Below are positions 54,080 to 64,000 of a stretch of 64,000 nucleotides of DNA, piece after piece (within the stretch, counting starts at the first letter, position 1; each line of letters opens with the position of its first letter). The position numbers and the translations under genes were made by a program. Location: positions 7,695,080 through 7,759,079 of the forward strand of contig CM057162.1 of NCBI GenBank assembly GCA_029962745.1, written 5' to 3'. The notes under the pieces were generated by a model. That model ran no database searches and was not told where the DNA came from. It was given only the letters and a program-made list of their open reading frames with translations. The DNA is from Echinometra lucunter (lineage: Eukaryota; Echinodermata; Echinoidea; Camarodonta; Echinometridae).

Positions 54080-55760
54080 ACTCCAAGCTTTTATACAAAT
54101 ATACATGTAAATTCCCATAAACCTCAGAGAATATGCTTGCTTTTAGTGAGTCTTCCAGCTGCCATTAGTGGCTAACATGCAAAAACAGGGATTTCAGAAT
54201 GATTTTAATTCCCCTAACATTTACAGTTGCATGCAAAATTATTCAAACCCTTACCAAATTTTGTTATGTTTTGAAGTATGGGGAAAATTGAATCGTCCCA
54301 ATTCCAATGTAAAATGTTTATAAAGTTTACTATATTGTATATCAGGTAGTGTTTTATTTGTTTATGGTTTCATATGGTGATCTTTCATGCATGAACAGAT
54401 ATGGTCCATTGATTACATTGATGACATTTTCAGACTTTTCCGTGATCATTGAAATGTAAAATCTAAATGCCTCAGTGATCATGCTTGTTCGTATATCCTT
54501 TAGATAGCTGAAATAATATGCCTTTATTACTAACTCATTAATTATCTTTAAAATTGCTATTCCTTATTTTGAAAATTTTTTTTAGATGAATTAGCTTCCA
54601 GGGTACATTCCCTCCATTGAGTTTGTACAGAGGTAACTAATGAGATTTATAATTTGTATTTCAATTCTTGTCTAAGTGATTAAAATCAAGTGAGGTATGA
54701 AAAATTGTATATCAAATGCCAGGATAAGATTCCATCTCCCCCAAAACAAACAAAAAAGTCATGATCATTGAAGCATTTTGATTTTACTCTTCAGTGATCA
54801 CAGAAAGGTCTTAAAATTACATCAATGTGTTCAATGGACCATATACATTCATGCATGAATGATCACCATATATAACGATAAGCAAATTAAACACTACACT
54901 TTGGCCTTGAATTTGATATACAATATAGTATATTACACTTTACAAACAATTTGTGTTAGAATTGGTTACAATTCAGTTTTTCCCATACTTCAAAACATAA
55001 CAAAACTTGCTAAGGGGTTGAATAATCCTGCATGCAACTGTATTTGAATTTATGGAAAAGGTGATTTACATGAAATTTCAAACTCTGAAAATGTCTTAGA
55101 CTTGATGAGTCAAATAGCCCCCCCCCCCCCATAAATCCCCAGGATTATACCTTTTTACCCCAAAAAGGGCTCGCCTGCAATAGGTTTGCATGCGAAAACA
55201 AGTATTTTTCAAATGATTATGATTCCTATAGCACTTATTTGAGAATATTAGAAATGTGATTTACATGTAATTTGAGACTTTAGAGAAGCCTAGTAGGCTA
55301 AAGTCTCAAAATGATTCAAAGACCCCCATAAATTTGGAGGAATATGCATGCTTTTGAACTTCCAGCTACCATAATAGGCTAACAAGCAATACAGAGATTT
55401 TGAAATGATTTCAATTCTCCTAACACTTACTTGAATTTATGGAAAAGGTGATTTACATGGAATTTCAAACTTTGCAAATGTATAATTATGACTGAATGAA
55501 TCAAATAGACCTCCATAAATCTCCAGGAATATACATATTCTGTACCAAAAAAAAGTCTTGCCTGCCATAGGTTTACACGCGAAAACAAGCAATTTTGAAA
55601 TGAATGTAATTGAATTCTCATAGCATTAATTTCAGAATATCAGAAGTGTAATTTACATGTAATTTGAGACTTTAGAGGAGCCTAGTAAGCCTAAAAAAAC
55701 TTCAAAGACCCCCATAAATTTTGGGGAATATGCATGATTTTTACCTTCCAGCTGCCATAC
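54080..55760 (+). repeat. ~388-bp tandem repeat made of two ~195-bp half-units
   Basis: GAATTTATGGAAAAGGTGAT starts units at about 55046 and 55434; half-units share TTTACATG(G/T)AATTT, CATAAATCTCCAGGAATAT-like and CTTCCAGCTGCCAT blocks. The left partial unit (54080-54223) is separated from the rest by a MITE. No coding. Confidence 0.85.
54224..55040. mobile_element. Tc1/mariner-type MITE (817 bp) splitting the tandem array
   Basis: Ends CAGTTGCATGCAAAATTATT and, inverse, GCATGCAACTG, flanked by TA on both sides. The long arms match (CTTACCAAATTTTGTTATG against CATAACAAAACTTGCTAAG), and subterminal CATGCATGAA..GATATGGTCCATTGA blocks are mirrored. The uninterrupted array copy at 55420-55445 shows the empty site (CCTAACACTTACTTGAATTT). 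Confidence 0.9.
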
Positions 55761-55789
55761 TAGTGGAGCGGCATAGTGACAAAATAAAG

Positions 55790-57220
55790 CCAGATTGTGC
55801 ACTTTGGGTTAATGGCACCAAATTTGGCACAAATATAGATATATGAAATATAAACAAATTCAGAGGAGGAGACATCTCAAATTCTACCCATGGGGGCCGT
55901 GGGGGCCATCTTTAAAAATGGTGACATAGGGACTCCTTTCTTTATACACAGTCAAAAATTTTCTGTGAAAAATTAATTTTAGGTAATATGACATTTGATT
56001 TCATTTTGATTTGATTTATTTTCTTCTGCATACATATTAACATTTTGGTAACATAATATACAAAAAAGCTACTTTTGACAATAAGTCACAAATATACAAG
56101 TATTTATATACAATCATTTTTCTTAAAATATATAAATGAAATATTGTCAAATTATTTTAATTCATTAAACATAAAATCATTTGCAGATGTAGGATTGCCA
56201 TTATAAGCAATATGCTTGAAAATATGGCAATCCCAAATAGATATTAAATAGATAAACATATCAAATCAGCAGAATAGATAAAAAAATGATTGAAATCCAA
56301 ACTTGAAAGGATAGTGAAAATGATGATGTGGATGTGGATGATGATGAAGATGATGTTGATGATGATGATGATGATAATGATGAAATATGACATCAGTAAT
56401 CCATATTCAAATGTTTCCAGGCATAAACATAATTTAGGGGCTAAATTTGATTTTTAAAAAGGGGCTTTTTAACAAAAAATATCAAAAATAGCCCCCAGAT
56501 TACATCTAGAAAGCACCAGATTCGGCACACAGGTAGATTAATACATTATAACAAGATTAAGATGTGGAGACATCTCAGATTCTGCCCTTGGGGGGCCATT
56601 TTTTTAAATTGTTGCAAAGGGACATTGTTTTCTATGAACACAGCCCAGATGCAATGTGACAAGTGGATTTTAGGTAATATATATGCAGCATCACTTATCC
56701 ATATTCTGATGCTTCAGGACTGAATATTTTATAGAAATGATTTAGGGGCTCAATGTGATGAAATGGGGGCTATCTAAAAAAAAAATTGGAAAATAGCCCC
56801 CAGTTTACATCTTTCTTGGGATAGAAGTACCAAATTTGGCACACAGGTAGATTAAGACACTATCTCAGATTCTGCCTTTGAGGGTCATGTGGACCATCTT
56901 TAAAAATGGTCACCATAGGGGCATTTTTTGTATTCATACACAGCCAAAAATCTAATAGGAAAAGTGAAATTCAGGTAATATAACGTCACTTACTTATAAT
57001 CAAGTGTTTCAGCACTGAAATATTTTTTAAAAACATAGTTTAGAGGTCCATTTTGAAAAAAGGGAACTGTTTAAAAATATGTAAAACAGAAAGCACTCAG
57101 TTTACATCTATTTTGTAATTCAAAACACCAAATTTCGAACACAGGTAAAGTAAAAAATTATCACAAGATTTAAATGTGGAGACATCTCATTTTCTGCACC
57201 TGAAGACCGGGGTGGCCATG
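55790..57220 (+). repeat. ~305-bp tandem repeat, four diverged units, with (GAT)n
   Basis: CACCAAATTTGGCACA(A/C)A, GGAGACATCTCAGATTCTGC and CCATCTTTAAAAATGG recur at about 55830, 56517, 56829 and 57128. The first interval is longer because of an A/T-rich insertion and a GATGATGTGGATG repeat at 56318-56385. Non-coding. Confidence 0.8.
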
Positions 57221-58504
57221 CATTATAATAAGTTTTGTATATATATGCCTTCTAAAGTCATAAGAAATTGTGTATCAATGTATAATTTGGAATGCAAATT
57301 GTTTTTATAATAAATGAATTTTTCGGATTTGACTCATACTTGGAAAGAGAATATTCGCAGCCATTCTCTCTCTTTTTCTTTTCTTTTTTTTTTTTTTTGG
57401 TAATGGATCCTTTTTGCTAATTTAGGAAAATACCCTAAAGAAGTCTAGATTGGCTTCATTGTAATCGAAAGAGGTATCAAATGTCACAAAATGTATTACA
57501 TTTTGCAAAGAAAGCAGTTATCCCAATTACTCACGGAATGTGAACTGGATGTGAACGTTCATGGTTATAATATGAATTTGCAACTCATCTCTTTCTTAAA
57601 TAAAATTTTTATGGAAAGGGGCCCTTTTTCCAGATGGGGTACCTAAACAATAAAATGATTTGTAAATACTTTAGGTAATAGTGATAGATGATCATGAATG
57701 GAAACACTTACCAGGGAACTAAAATAAAAGCTCAAGACAGGAAAGAATGGTGAATGATGGACTTTTTCTATAACGGACATGTCATACTGACATAACACCA
57801 CTGATGAGGTAATAGTGTTTTGCAAGTTTGATTAAGCCACAGATCATAACTTGCACAGTTTAGGAAATACAAACACCCTTGTAAGCACACTACTCAAGAT
57901 GTTCAATACACCATCACTAACATCCAAATTACAAGTTTCCCATTGGCCATTCAACAACCCTCATGGTCAACTCATCAACATGATAATGGCGATTAGGCGA
58001 TTAGAAACCTGCTATCTTCCCATCCACAGCTGGAAGCACTGAATGCCCCCCTTTTTTCAAGCAATGGCCCTTCTCAAGTGAAAGGAAAATCGGCATGCAT
58101 TTATGAACAGGCAGGGACCCTATTCTACGAAACGCAGTCGGTGTAAGGTTTTCTCTTCATCGAACTTGAATTTGGCCGGAAAAGTAGCAATTCTTGAAAA
58201 TGAGATTGCCTCACGAAATGAGCCTAACATCTGCACGTGTGAGCCAAAATGGGTGATCTTGGTGTCATATTATTATACATTATATTATAGTATTATATTA
58301 TACATGCATAAGTCAGAATGACTTATGCATGTATCTTATTCTCTTTTATGCATGTATCCAGGCTTCTAGCTGAGATCCAACTGCAGCATGAGGCTTCTCA
58401 TTGTTCATAAACTCATCTGCACCAAAATAAAGGATCAAAAAGGGTTGGAAATCTTGTCTGTCGGTCATTTGGATTCGGTCACGCCTACATGTAACTGCTG
58501 GCCC
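57221..58504. other. no gene supported
   Basis: CT/T-rich tract at 57366-57399. An A/T-palindromic stretch at 58266-58300. The block 58330-58430 (GCATGTATCCAGGCTTCTAG, CTCATCTGCACC) resembles 63385-63465, a dispersed repeat. I found no exon continuing the Roc domain here. Confidence 0.5.
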
Positions 58505-58660
58505 GCCTCTGTGGTCTAGTGGTAAGGCATTGGCGTTCTAAGCCAGTGACTCGGGTTCGATTCCCGGGGGAGGCATTTTTTCAACCCTTGATTCAAAATG
58601 GATGACAGCTCTGGGGAGCATTGAGGGAGCTGCGCAGTTATTATTCTCCCATTTTCATTT
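58505..58660 (+). mobile_element. tRNA-Arg-like SINE
   Basis: The first 71 bases (58505-58575) fold as a tRNA: A box TGGTCTAGTGG, anticodon arm TTGGC-GTTCTAA-GCCAG (TCT in the anticodon place, as in tRNA-Arg), B box GGTTCGATTCC, acceptor GCCTC/GAGGC. It is followed at once by a T-run and a body (CAACCCTTGATTCAAAATGG, CTCTGGGGAGCATTGA) that recurs at 63220-63310, so it is a SINE head, though a real tRNA cannot be fully excluded. Confidence 0.75.
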
Positions 58661-59815
58661 CTTTCAGTATACATGTATATAAATATATATATTGTGACGA
58701 AACCGGGTGACATGTATCTTGCTGCCCAGCAGCAAAATCTGTCAGGATGCCTGCTGCTGGTTGGCTACCACCAGCAGGCATCTTAATTTCTGGCTGTGGA
58801 TCTGTTTGGCAGAGGTATACTGCCCCCAATTGACTTTGCCACCACCGCTTCTGGTTCTGTTTGGCACTATGAGGGAGTTTCAGGTCTGTAGTACACCATC
58901 AGACGACTACCAGCCTGCATGTAGCTACACGGCCAGACGACGACTTGTCTGCTTGTGAACTACCAGGCACCTACCAGTCTGCTTGCATACGACCAGACCA
59001 CCAGTCTGCAGTAGATGACCAGACCACTACCAGGACTGCAGTAGACGACCAGACCACCAGTCCTGCTGCCAGACGACCAGATCCGACCAACCCAATGGGC
59101 AAAACCTGGTATCGTCTTTTGCTGGAGTGCAAAAGACCAAACACACTCAATTCTACCCACTGTTCTAGCCTGAGACTAGAAGTCCATCTCAAGTGTAACA
59201 ATAGGCAGATGTGCAAACAATCATGTAAATTATTTAGTTTTATTGGTTACAAACCAGAAATAGCCTGAAAAGTACAGTGCAATGTGCCCTAGTAAGCCTA
59301 GCACTATAGTACTACTGAATGACCTTGGAAAATCTCCTACTATATGTGCATTTATTTTGTGCACAATCTTCCTAGTGACAATTTTATATAAGGAATGAAC
59401 AAACCTTACGTAATAAGTACAGTTAACAATGCTTGATGTAGATGAGTGATATAGCAAATTAAAGCGTTTACTATGATCAATAATAATCCACTACAAAAGC
59501 TTTAGCAAAATGCTTTTGTAAATTGTTACTGGCCCAAAACTGTCTAAAGCATGCACAATTGAATCATAATCTAGAACGTATTACATCGTATTACATCACG
59601 TGACTAGCACCATCTAAGTGGAATAACGCCATCTACAACAGTGCTTACTAAAACTTAACTGTAAGATGGATGATTAGACACAAAATAAATCTCATTTTGT
59701 GACAATATATATATATATATATATACACTTGGTGAATGCTATCCTTATAAACTTAAGAGTGCTTGATGTCCATGATGAGGCAGAGCATAAAATAAATAAA
59801 GTTCAAGTTACACAG
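58661..59815. repeat. CCAGAC-rich minisatellite and TA repeat, no gene
   Basis: 58895-59090 holds many variants of GACGACCAGACCACCAGTCT. 59706-59725 is (AT)n. The frames through the minisatellite are open (Asp/Gln/Thr-rich) but this follows from the repeat. Remaining sequence has no recognisable feature. Confidence 0.6.
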
Positions 59816-61538
59816 TTGACGTGTGGTTCATCTGTACTTTATTAGATCACTACTCAGAGTTTCACGCACCATGAGATGCGATCTTCAGGCAACTAATAAA
59901 GCATCAATACCACTTGAGCAATTCATTGAAAACGCACGCAGAGCGCACAACCCCATTTCACGCAGATGGAGCGCAAGCTGCCACGGTAATTTTAGCGTGC
60001 TGAGATGGTTCCACTGAGAAGAAAGAGAGAGAATGAGAGAGAGAGAGATAGAGGGGGGAGAGAGAAGAGAGGGAGGGGAGAGGAGGGGGGAGATGAAGCG
60101 ACCATGCACCAACAAGACTGCGTGAAACTGGGTTTGGCAAGTTTCTTTCTTGAAGTTGCACAAGTAGAACTTATTCTGATAACGACATTTAGAAATGAGT
60201 TCCGGTGGCTTATTCAGGAGTGATTGCTTGACAGCGTTCATTATGAGCAGTTTCTCAGTTAAGCACAGGTCAAACCTCTTGGACTCGTTGGTGTATGGAT
60301 GCGCATGGCGGGCAATCGACCACTTGATGGTGTAGGGTGTATCGGCCGTTTCAAATCCCAGATGAATTTCGATAGCTCCGTGCTATATTGATTCCTGTCA
60401 TATCGGAAGGATAGGAGATGGTTGCTGTACGTCAAACTTGAAGGGGGGTTGCGTAAGGCCGATGTAGACCTCGTTTTGTTTTGGGCTAGTAACTTCAGCG
60501 TTGTAGATGACGTTAGTAGCCAAGCAGTTCCCTTAGAGGGGGCAGAGGTTCTTGTTCCGGCAGTTGCATGTTCTGCTGCTACTGGTTTTCTTGTCTTCTT
60601 CCATGGATTGCTTGTTGTGGGCCTTGATGATGTTGGCAGTGTTCGGCATGCAGCTGTAACTGACCTTGAGGGTATTCTGGTTAAATATGCGATTCAGTTT
60701 TCATTTCTTGGGGAAGTGCTCGTCGACAAGCTTCAAGAAGGTGCCACCGATGTTTGTAGAGACGTTCTTACTGAACGGCGGGTTGAACCAGATAACGATC
60801 CTCTGCCTGTTTTTCTTTTTCTGCCTAGGTCGATCATTCATTTAAGACAAACCTTCCGGGTACCCGTTGGATTTCAGAGCATCATCGTAGATTGGGGTGG
60901 CTTTCCTGAAAGTCTCTTCATCGCAAGAGATGTCTGACAATCATCTGCTTATTGAAGCTGGAAGGTTCTGGATGGTTCTGGATGGTTCTGGATGATCGAT
61001 GGCGGATGATTAGATTAGTTGTGGATGTACATGGGCTGGTCATTTGGTTTCCGGGACGGGTAGTACTTCCCATTGTTCAGGTTGAATGTGACGTCAAGGA
61101 AGTTTGTGATCTGAAGATTGCAGCAGATGGTGATTCTGAGACCCATCTTCTGGAAGGTTTTCGTAATGTTTTTCCTGATGCGATCGGCTTCGCTACCCGA
61201 GATGTTCTTAAAGATCGCCAACCTATCATTTCTGCAGAGGCCAATGTTATCCCTGCCGTACACATTTGACAGAGTATCAAGTATGTAGAGACCCACCAGT
61301 TCACCAGTTCACAGACCTGTGACCTGTGCTTAACTGAGAAACTGCTCATGATGTACGCTAACAAGCAATCACTCCTGAATAAGCGACCGCAACTCATTTC
61401 TAAATGTCGTCATCAGAATAAGTTCTACTTGTGCAACTTCAAGAAAAAATTTTCGTAATTGCTTGGCATCTTCTTGCCAAACCCAGTTTCACGCGGTCTT
61501 GTTGGTGCATAATTGCTTCATCTCTACCTCCCCCCTCT

Positions 61539-61570
<32 letters not shown>

Positions 61571-61790
61571 TTCTTCTCAGTGGAACCATCTCAGCGCGCT
61601 AAAATTACCATGGTAGCTTGTGCTCCACCCGCATGAAATGGGGTTGCGCGCTCTGCACGCTTTTTCAATGAATTGTTCAAATGGTATTGATGCTTTATTA
61701 GTTGCCTGAAGATTGCATCTCATGGTGCGTGAAACTCTGAGTAGCGATTTAATAAAGTACAGATGAACCACACATCAACTGTGTAACTTG
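59816..61790. repeat. inverted arms flanking a Penelope-like element
   Basis: Arm 59816-60210 and arm 61375-61790 are inverted copies (GTTTCACGCACCATGAGATG, AACTAATAAAGCATCAATAC, GATGGTTCCACTGAGAAG and purine-rich/pyrimidine-rich GAGAGA/CTCTCT tracts at 60020-60095 and 61530-61575). Part of each arm encodes the element's C-terminus. So two 3' ends face away from each other around a single interior. Confidence 0.82.
60000..61296 (-). pseudogene. Penelope-like element: RT end and GIY-YIG domain
   Basis: Minus strand, in order: RT thumb-side block MGLRITICCNLQITNFLDVT with FNLNNGKYYPSRKPNDQP (61015-61296); IWFNPPFS and [15 protein letters not shown] (about 60800-60700); VSYSCMPNTANIIKAHNK; the Cys motif CNCRNKNLCPL (about 60560); VIYNAEV..NEVYIGLTQPPFK (GIY-YIG-like core, about 60430-60490); TELSKFIWDLK; and SLLNKPPELISKCRYQNKFY with LCNFKKET. 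The RT-then-GIY-YIG layout is that of Penelope-like elements. Stops (in GNC region, near 60700) and shifts inactivate it. Confidence 0.82.
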
Positions 61791-61859
61791 AACTTATTAT
61801 CTTTATATTTATATATTCATAATATATTCATAATATATATATTAAATATATATATGTAT

Positions 61860-61900
<41 letters not shown>
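61791..61900. repeat. (AT)n microsatellite
   Basis: TATATATA runs from 61835 to 61900 with a few TTAAATAT interruptions. Confidence 0.9.
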
Positions 61901-61902
<2 letters not shown>

Positions 61903-63060
61903 TCCACATGTTGGTATGAAATAAAGCAGACAAGAAGAAAGTTCATGCTTAAATCCAACTTTTTATTTTTCTGTCATAAATTTTTGACAGTCCATACCGT
62001 CTTTCTCAAGTGAATGACAATGACAAACTTTGAAATTATTATCTAGGTAGCGTTACAGTGCAATAAGTTGCTGTCCGTATTGCCTTGGCAACGCTTTACA
62101 TCAGCTCAAAATCAACCTTACCTCCCCTAGGGGGGAGGGTGCAGGGAGGGGGAGTTTTCTCCGCGGAAGCTCCGATCGACGTTTCTTTGAATTGTTCCTT
62201 GTCTGCTTTTCTTACGTTATCTTACCTTTTTTTCTTTTCTCGCTTCGGCTTTTTTTCCTTCTACTTTTTCTTTCTTTTTTGTTGGTGTTTTGGAGGGGTG
62301 ACCGCCCCCATCGTCCCCCCCCCCCCCCCCCCCCCCCCCCGGCTACGCAAGTGCACTCCCATGGCAAAGGAGTTTTTTGCAGTACTGATAGTTTGCAACT
62401 CTGTAAAAGAACACTATTTGGGACTGCAAACTTAAAGCCCGTGTCTAGTTTTGGTAAATCTAAGAATATTCATTATCAAAGTTTGAATCCATTGTCAGAT
62501 AAACAGATAAAACCAAGTGTTATATCATAAAACACATTAGTATTAATATGATATTATGCGTGTTTTCTGCCTTGCTATGCATGCTATTTGGGAAATTGTG
62601 AATGCGTTACTTAACAGTAGAAAGGGAGTCTAGGGAGAAGTAATGAAATTCGTTTGATAACAGTCTTATATAAAATTTAAAATAAACCATGGTTGAAATT
62701 TATTTGGGGGGGCTGGCGCCCCCCCAAGCCCCCCCTCCAGTACGCCAGTGATGCCTATGTACAAGCATTCGGGCACTTAGCACATTTGATAGCATACACA
62801 GCATTAGTTACATCTGGCATAGATTTGCTTAATACAGAGCCTATGTCAGCATACATTGATCTATCTTAAAGACATTGGCTAACTTTGTGAGCAGCTCATT
62901 TAAAAAATTCTCAAACTAAGATGAAAGATGTGTATGAGAACTTGTATTTGTACTCAAACCCTGAAACCACCCATAATTTGGAGTGAAAAGCTGTAAGTTA
63001 GACGCAAACCGCGATTTTATTACCTTTCGTCTCGAGGGACAATGAACTAAGAGGACTGTT
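61901..63060. other. no gene; homopolymers and dispersed repeats
   Basis: A C-run of about 24 at 62317-62340, a G/C hairpin (GGGGGGGCTGGCGCCCCCCC) at 62705-62725, and at 62850-63050 an inverted copy of the repeat at 26530-26720. Open frames over the C-run code only Pro-rich noise. Confidence 0.6.
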
Positions 63061-63187
63061 TGCACAAATTAAAAAATACTGTTATCTGCCTTCCGCCGTG
63101 TGATACGTCAATACACACAGTGCTATACATCGGTGAGAATAAACGGAGGATGGCCGATCGCACCAATGAACATCTACGCGTTCATAG
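63061..63187 (+). pseudogene. GIY-YIG fragment of another Penelope-like element
   Basis: The frame reads CDTSIHTVLYIGENKRRMAD then RTNEHLRVHS. YIGExKRRxxDRxxEHL is the core of the GIY-YIG endonuclease of many Penelope-like elements, here on the + strand and unlike the copy at 60.4 kb (YIGLTQ). It is cut by a SINE at 63188, and the part upstream of 63085 is not recognisable. Confidence 0.6.
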
Positions 63188-63315
63188 CCAAAGGCCCGGG
63201 ATCGATTCCCGGTGGAGACATTTTTTCAACCTTTGCAAAATTTCCAAAATGGTAGGAGAGCTCTGGGGAACTTTGATTCATGCTCCGCTACTATTATCTC
63301 GATTGTCTCACATGT
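63188..63315 (+). mobile_element. SINE copy, 5'-truncated
   Basis: Starts within the T-arm (B box GGGATCGATTCC at 63198-63209), then GGTGGAGACA, a T-run and the same body as at 58576-58650 (CAACCTTTGCAAAATTTCC, GAGAGCTCTGGGGAACTTTG). Inserted into or joined to the GIY-YIG fragment. Confidence 0.75.
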
Positions 63316-63486
63316 ATTTATTTCTACGAGAGTTTGCAAAGCTGTTGTATATGTTACCTAATCAAAAATGTTGATTATTCCACATATACATGTATCCTAA
63401 AGCATTCGCTCGGATCCAGCTGAGGTGTCTAGCAGGTCATTGTTCGAAACTCATCTGCCACCGACAAAGGAATTAATTAGTGAGGG

Positions 63487-63960
63487 TTGCAGATTTGTCA
63501 ATCTGTCGCTGTTGATCATGACATCCTACTTTACAAAATTTCTCACCATGGAATTTGGGGGAAATCGTTGACGTGGTTCAAGAATTATCTTAAATGGCGC
63601 TCCCAGTTTGTTTCACTGAATGATCATTTCTCTGAACCTAAACCTGTCCTTTGTCAAGTTCCGCAGGGCAGTATTCTTGGCCCACTTTTGTTCATTATTT
63701 ATATAAACGACATTGAGAAGTCATCTGGTTTGCTTCAATTTATACTTTTTGCTGACGACTCAATTATATTTTTGTCACATAGTGATCCAGAGCAATTGAC
63801 GCAAATTTTAAATAACGAACTTAGAAGTGTTACAAATTGGATAAAAGCAAACAAACTGTCGCTTAATTTAGACAAAACTAGTTACATGTTATTTAGTAAT
63901 AAGCTTGCGACCTTGCCAAATGATATAATTTTTTATGTTACTGTCATTCAAAGGGTCTGA
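63487..63960 (+). pseudogene. LINE reverse transcriptase fragment near the right edge
   Basis: Plus strand: VDHDILLYKISHHGIWGKSL with WFKNYLKWRSQFVSL, then LCQVPQGSILGPLLFIIYIN, the catalytic FADDSIIFLSHS and IKANKLSLNLDKTSYMLFSN. It is a non-LTR RT of the same broad type as that at 29.5-30.7 kb but a different copy. It begins abruptly in the middle of the domain (5'-truncated) and, after a stop at 63958, continues in another frame (FLGLIIDEK) to the end of the window. Confidence 0.92.
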
Positions 63961-64000
63961 TCAACTAAATTTTTGGGGCTAATCATTGATGAAAAATGTT

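Noticed and set aside
58945..59268. Asp/Gln/Thr-rich repeat protein
   Set aside because: The frame is a direct translation of the CCAGAC minisatellite and has no other support.
60422..61269. Plus-strand frames of 171 and 105 codons at 60.4-61.3 kb
   Set aside because: They are antisense to the Penelope-like RT and GIY-YIG blocks, which match known families on the minus strand.
62085..62530. Pro-rich frames over the C-run at 62.3 kb
   Set aside because: Homopolymer noise in two overlapping frames, no domain.
53812..64000. Further Roc/COR exons downstream of exon 8
   Set aside because: I searched + strand frames for a G4-like motif (T/N-K/H-x-D) with splice sites and found none; only repeats and element remnants are recognisable.

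Overview
This is a stretch of animal nuclear DNA from a repeat-rich marine invertebrate genome. An echinoderm or a related deuterostome is my best guess, not a proof. The reasons are GT-AG introns of 0.4-10.5 kb, Ty3/gypsy, DIRS-like, Penelope-like and APE-type LINE elements side by side, tRNA-derived SINEs, many fold-back MITEs, long poly-G/poly-C tracts, interspersed AGGTCA-rich repeats, and a LINE with a 2A-like motif behind a hydrophobic N-terminus (such LINEs are known from sea urchins). A 500-N assembly gap lies at 11525-12024.

The one host gene I can assemble runs on the + strand from about 23.0 kb to beyond 53.8 kb. Eight exons (23044-23296, 23732-23842, 25695-25863, 33261-33358, 39035-39093, 49640-49667, 52582-52781, 53722-53811) join with GT-AG sites and matching phases into 336 codons without a stop. 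The first two exons encode a complete CBP/p300-type TAZ1 zinc-finger domain with all twelve zinc ligands. The rest encode a Roc (ROCO-family) GTPase domain with P-loop, G2-like Thr and the G3 motif DFGGQ. The downstream part (G4, COR and any effector domain) is outside the window. A TAZ1-Roc protein is the most unusual thing here. A frameshifted Met/Asn/Pro-rich stretch at 22.2-22.6 kb may be a decayed or mis-sequenced N-terminal exon of the same CBP-like portion.

Layout. 0-4.3 kb: two broken minus-strand Ty3/gypsy elements. 5-11.5 kb: nested fold-back DNA elements and two weak possible exons. 12-17 kb: a SINE and an ~800-bp direct duplication. 17.7-21.8 kb: a LINE tail, a ~545-bp tandem array interrupted by a 1.15-kb hairpin with six consensus CREs, and a ~156-bp tandem array with AB higher-order structure. 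22-54 kb: the TAZ-Roc gene, whose introns hold a 1.76-kb near-palindrome, a 4.2-kb LINE inserted in an older AGGTCA repeat, an internally deleted LINE with a 2A-like motif, a DIRS-type tyrosine recombinase fragment, a ~4.3-kb DIRS-like element, a hAT MITE with perfect 8-bp target duplication and a mariner-type MITE. 54-57 kb: tandem arrays, one interrupted by a Tc1/mariner MITE. 58-64 kb: SINEs, a CCAGAC-rich minisatellite, a Penelope-like element with GIY-YIG domain flanked by inverted arms, a second GIY-YIG fragment, and the start of another LINE reverse transcriptase that runs off the window.

Apart from the TAZ-Roc gene, nearly every recognisable coding stretch is a mobile-element remnant with frameshifts or stops. 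No CRISPR, operon or bacterial feature is present or expected. All positions were read by eye. Exon ends were checked for phase; repeat borders are approximate unless a target duplication is stated.
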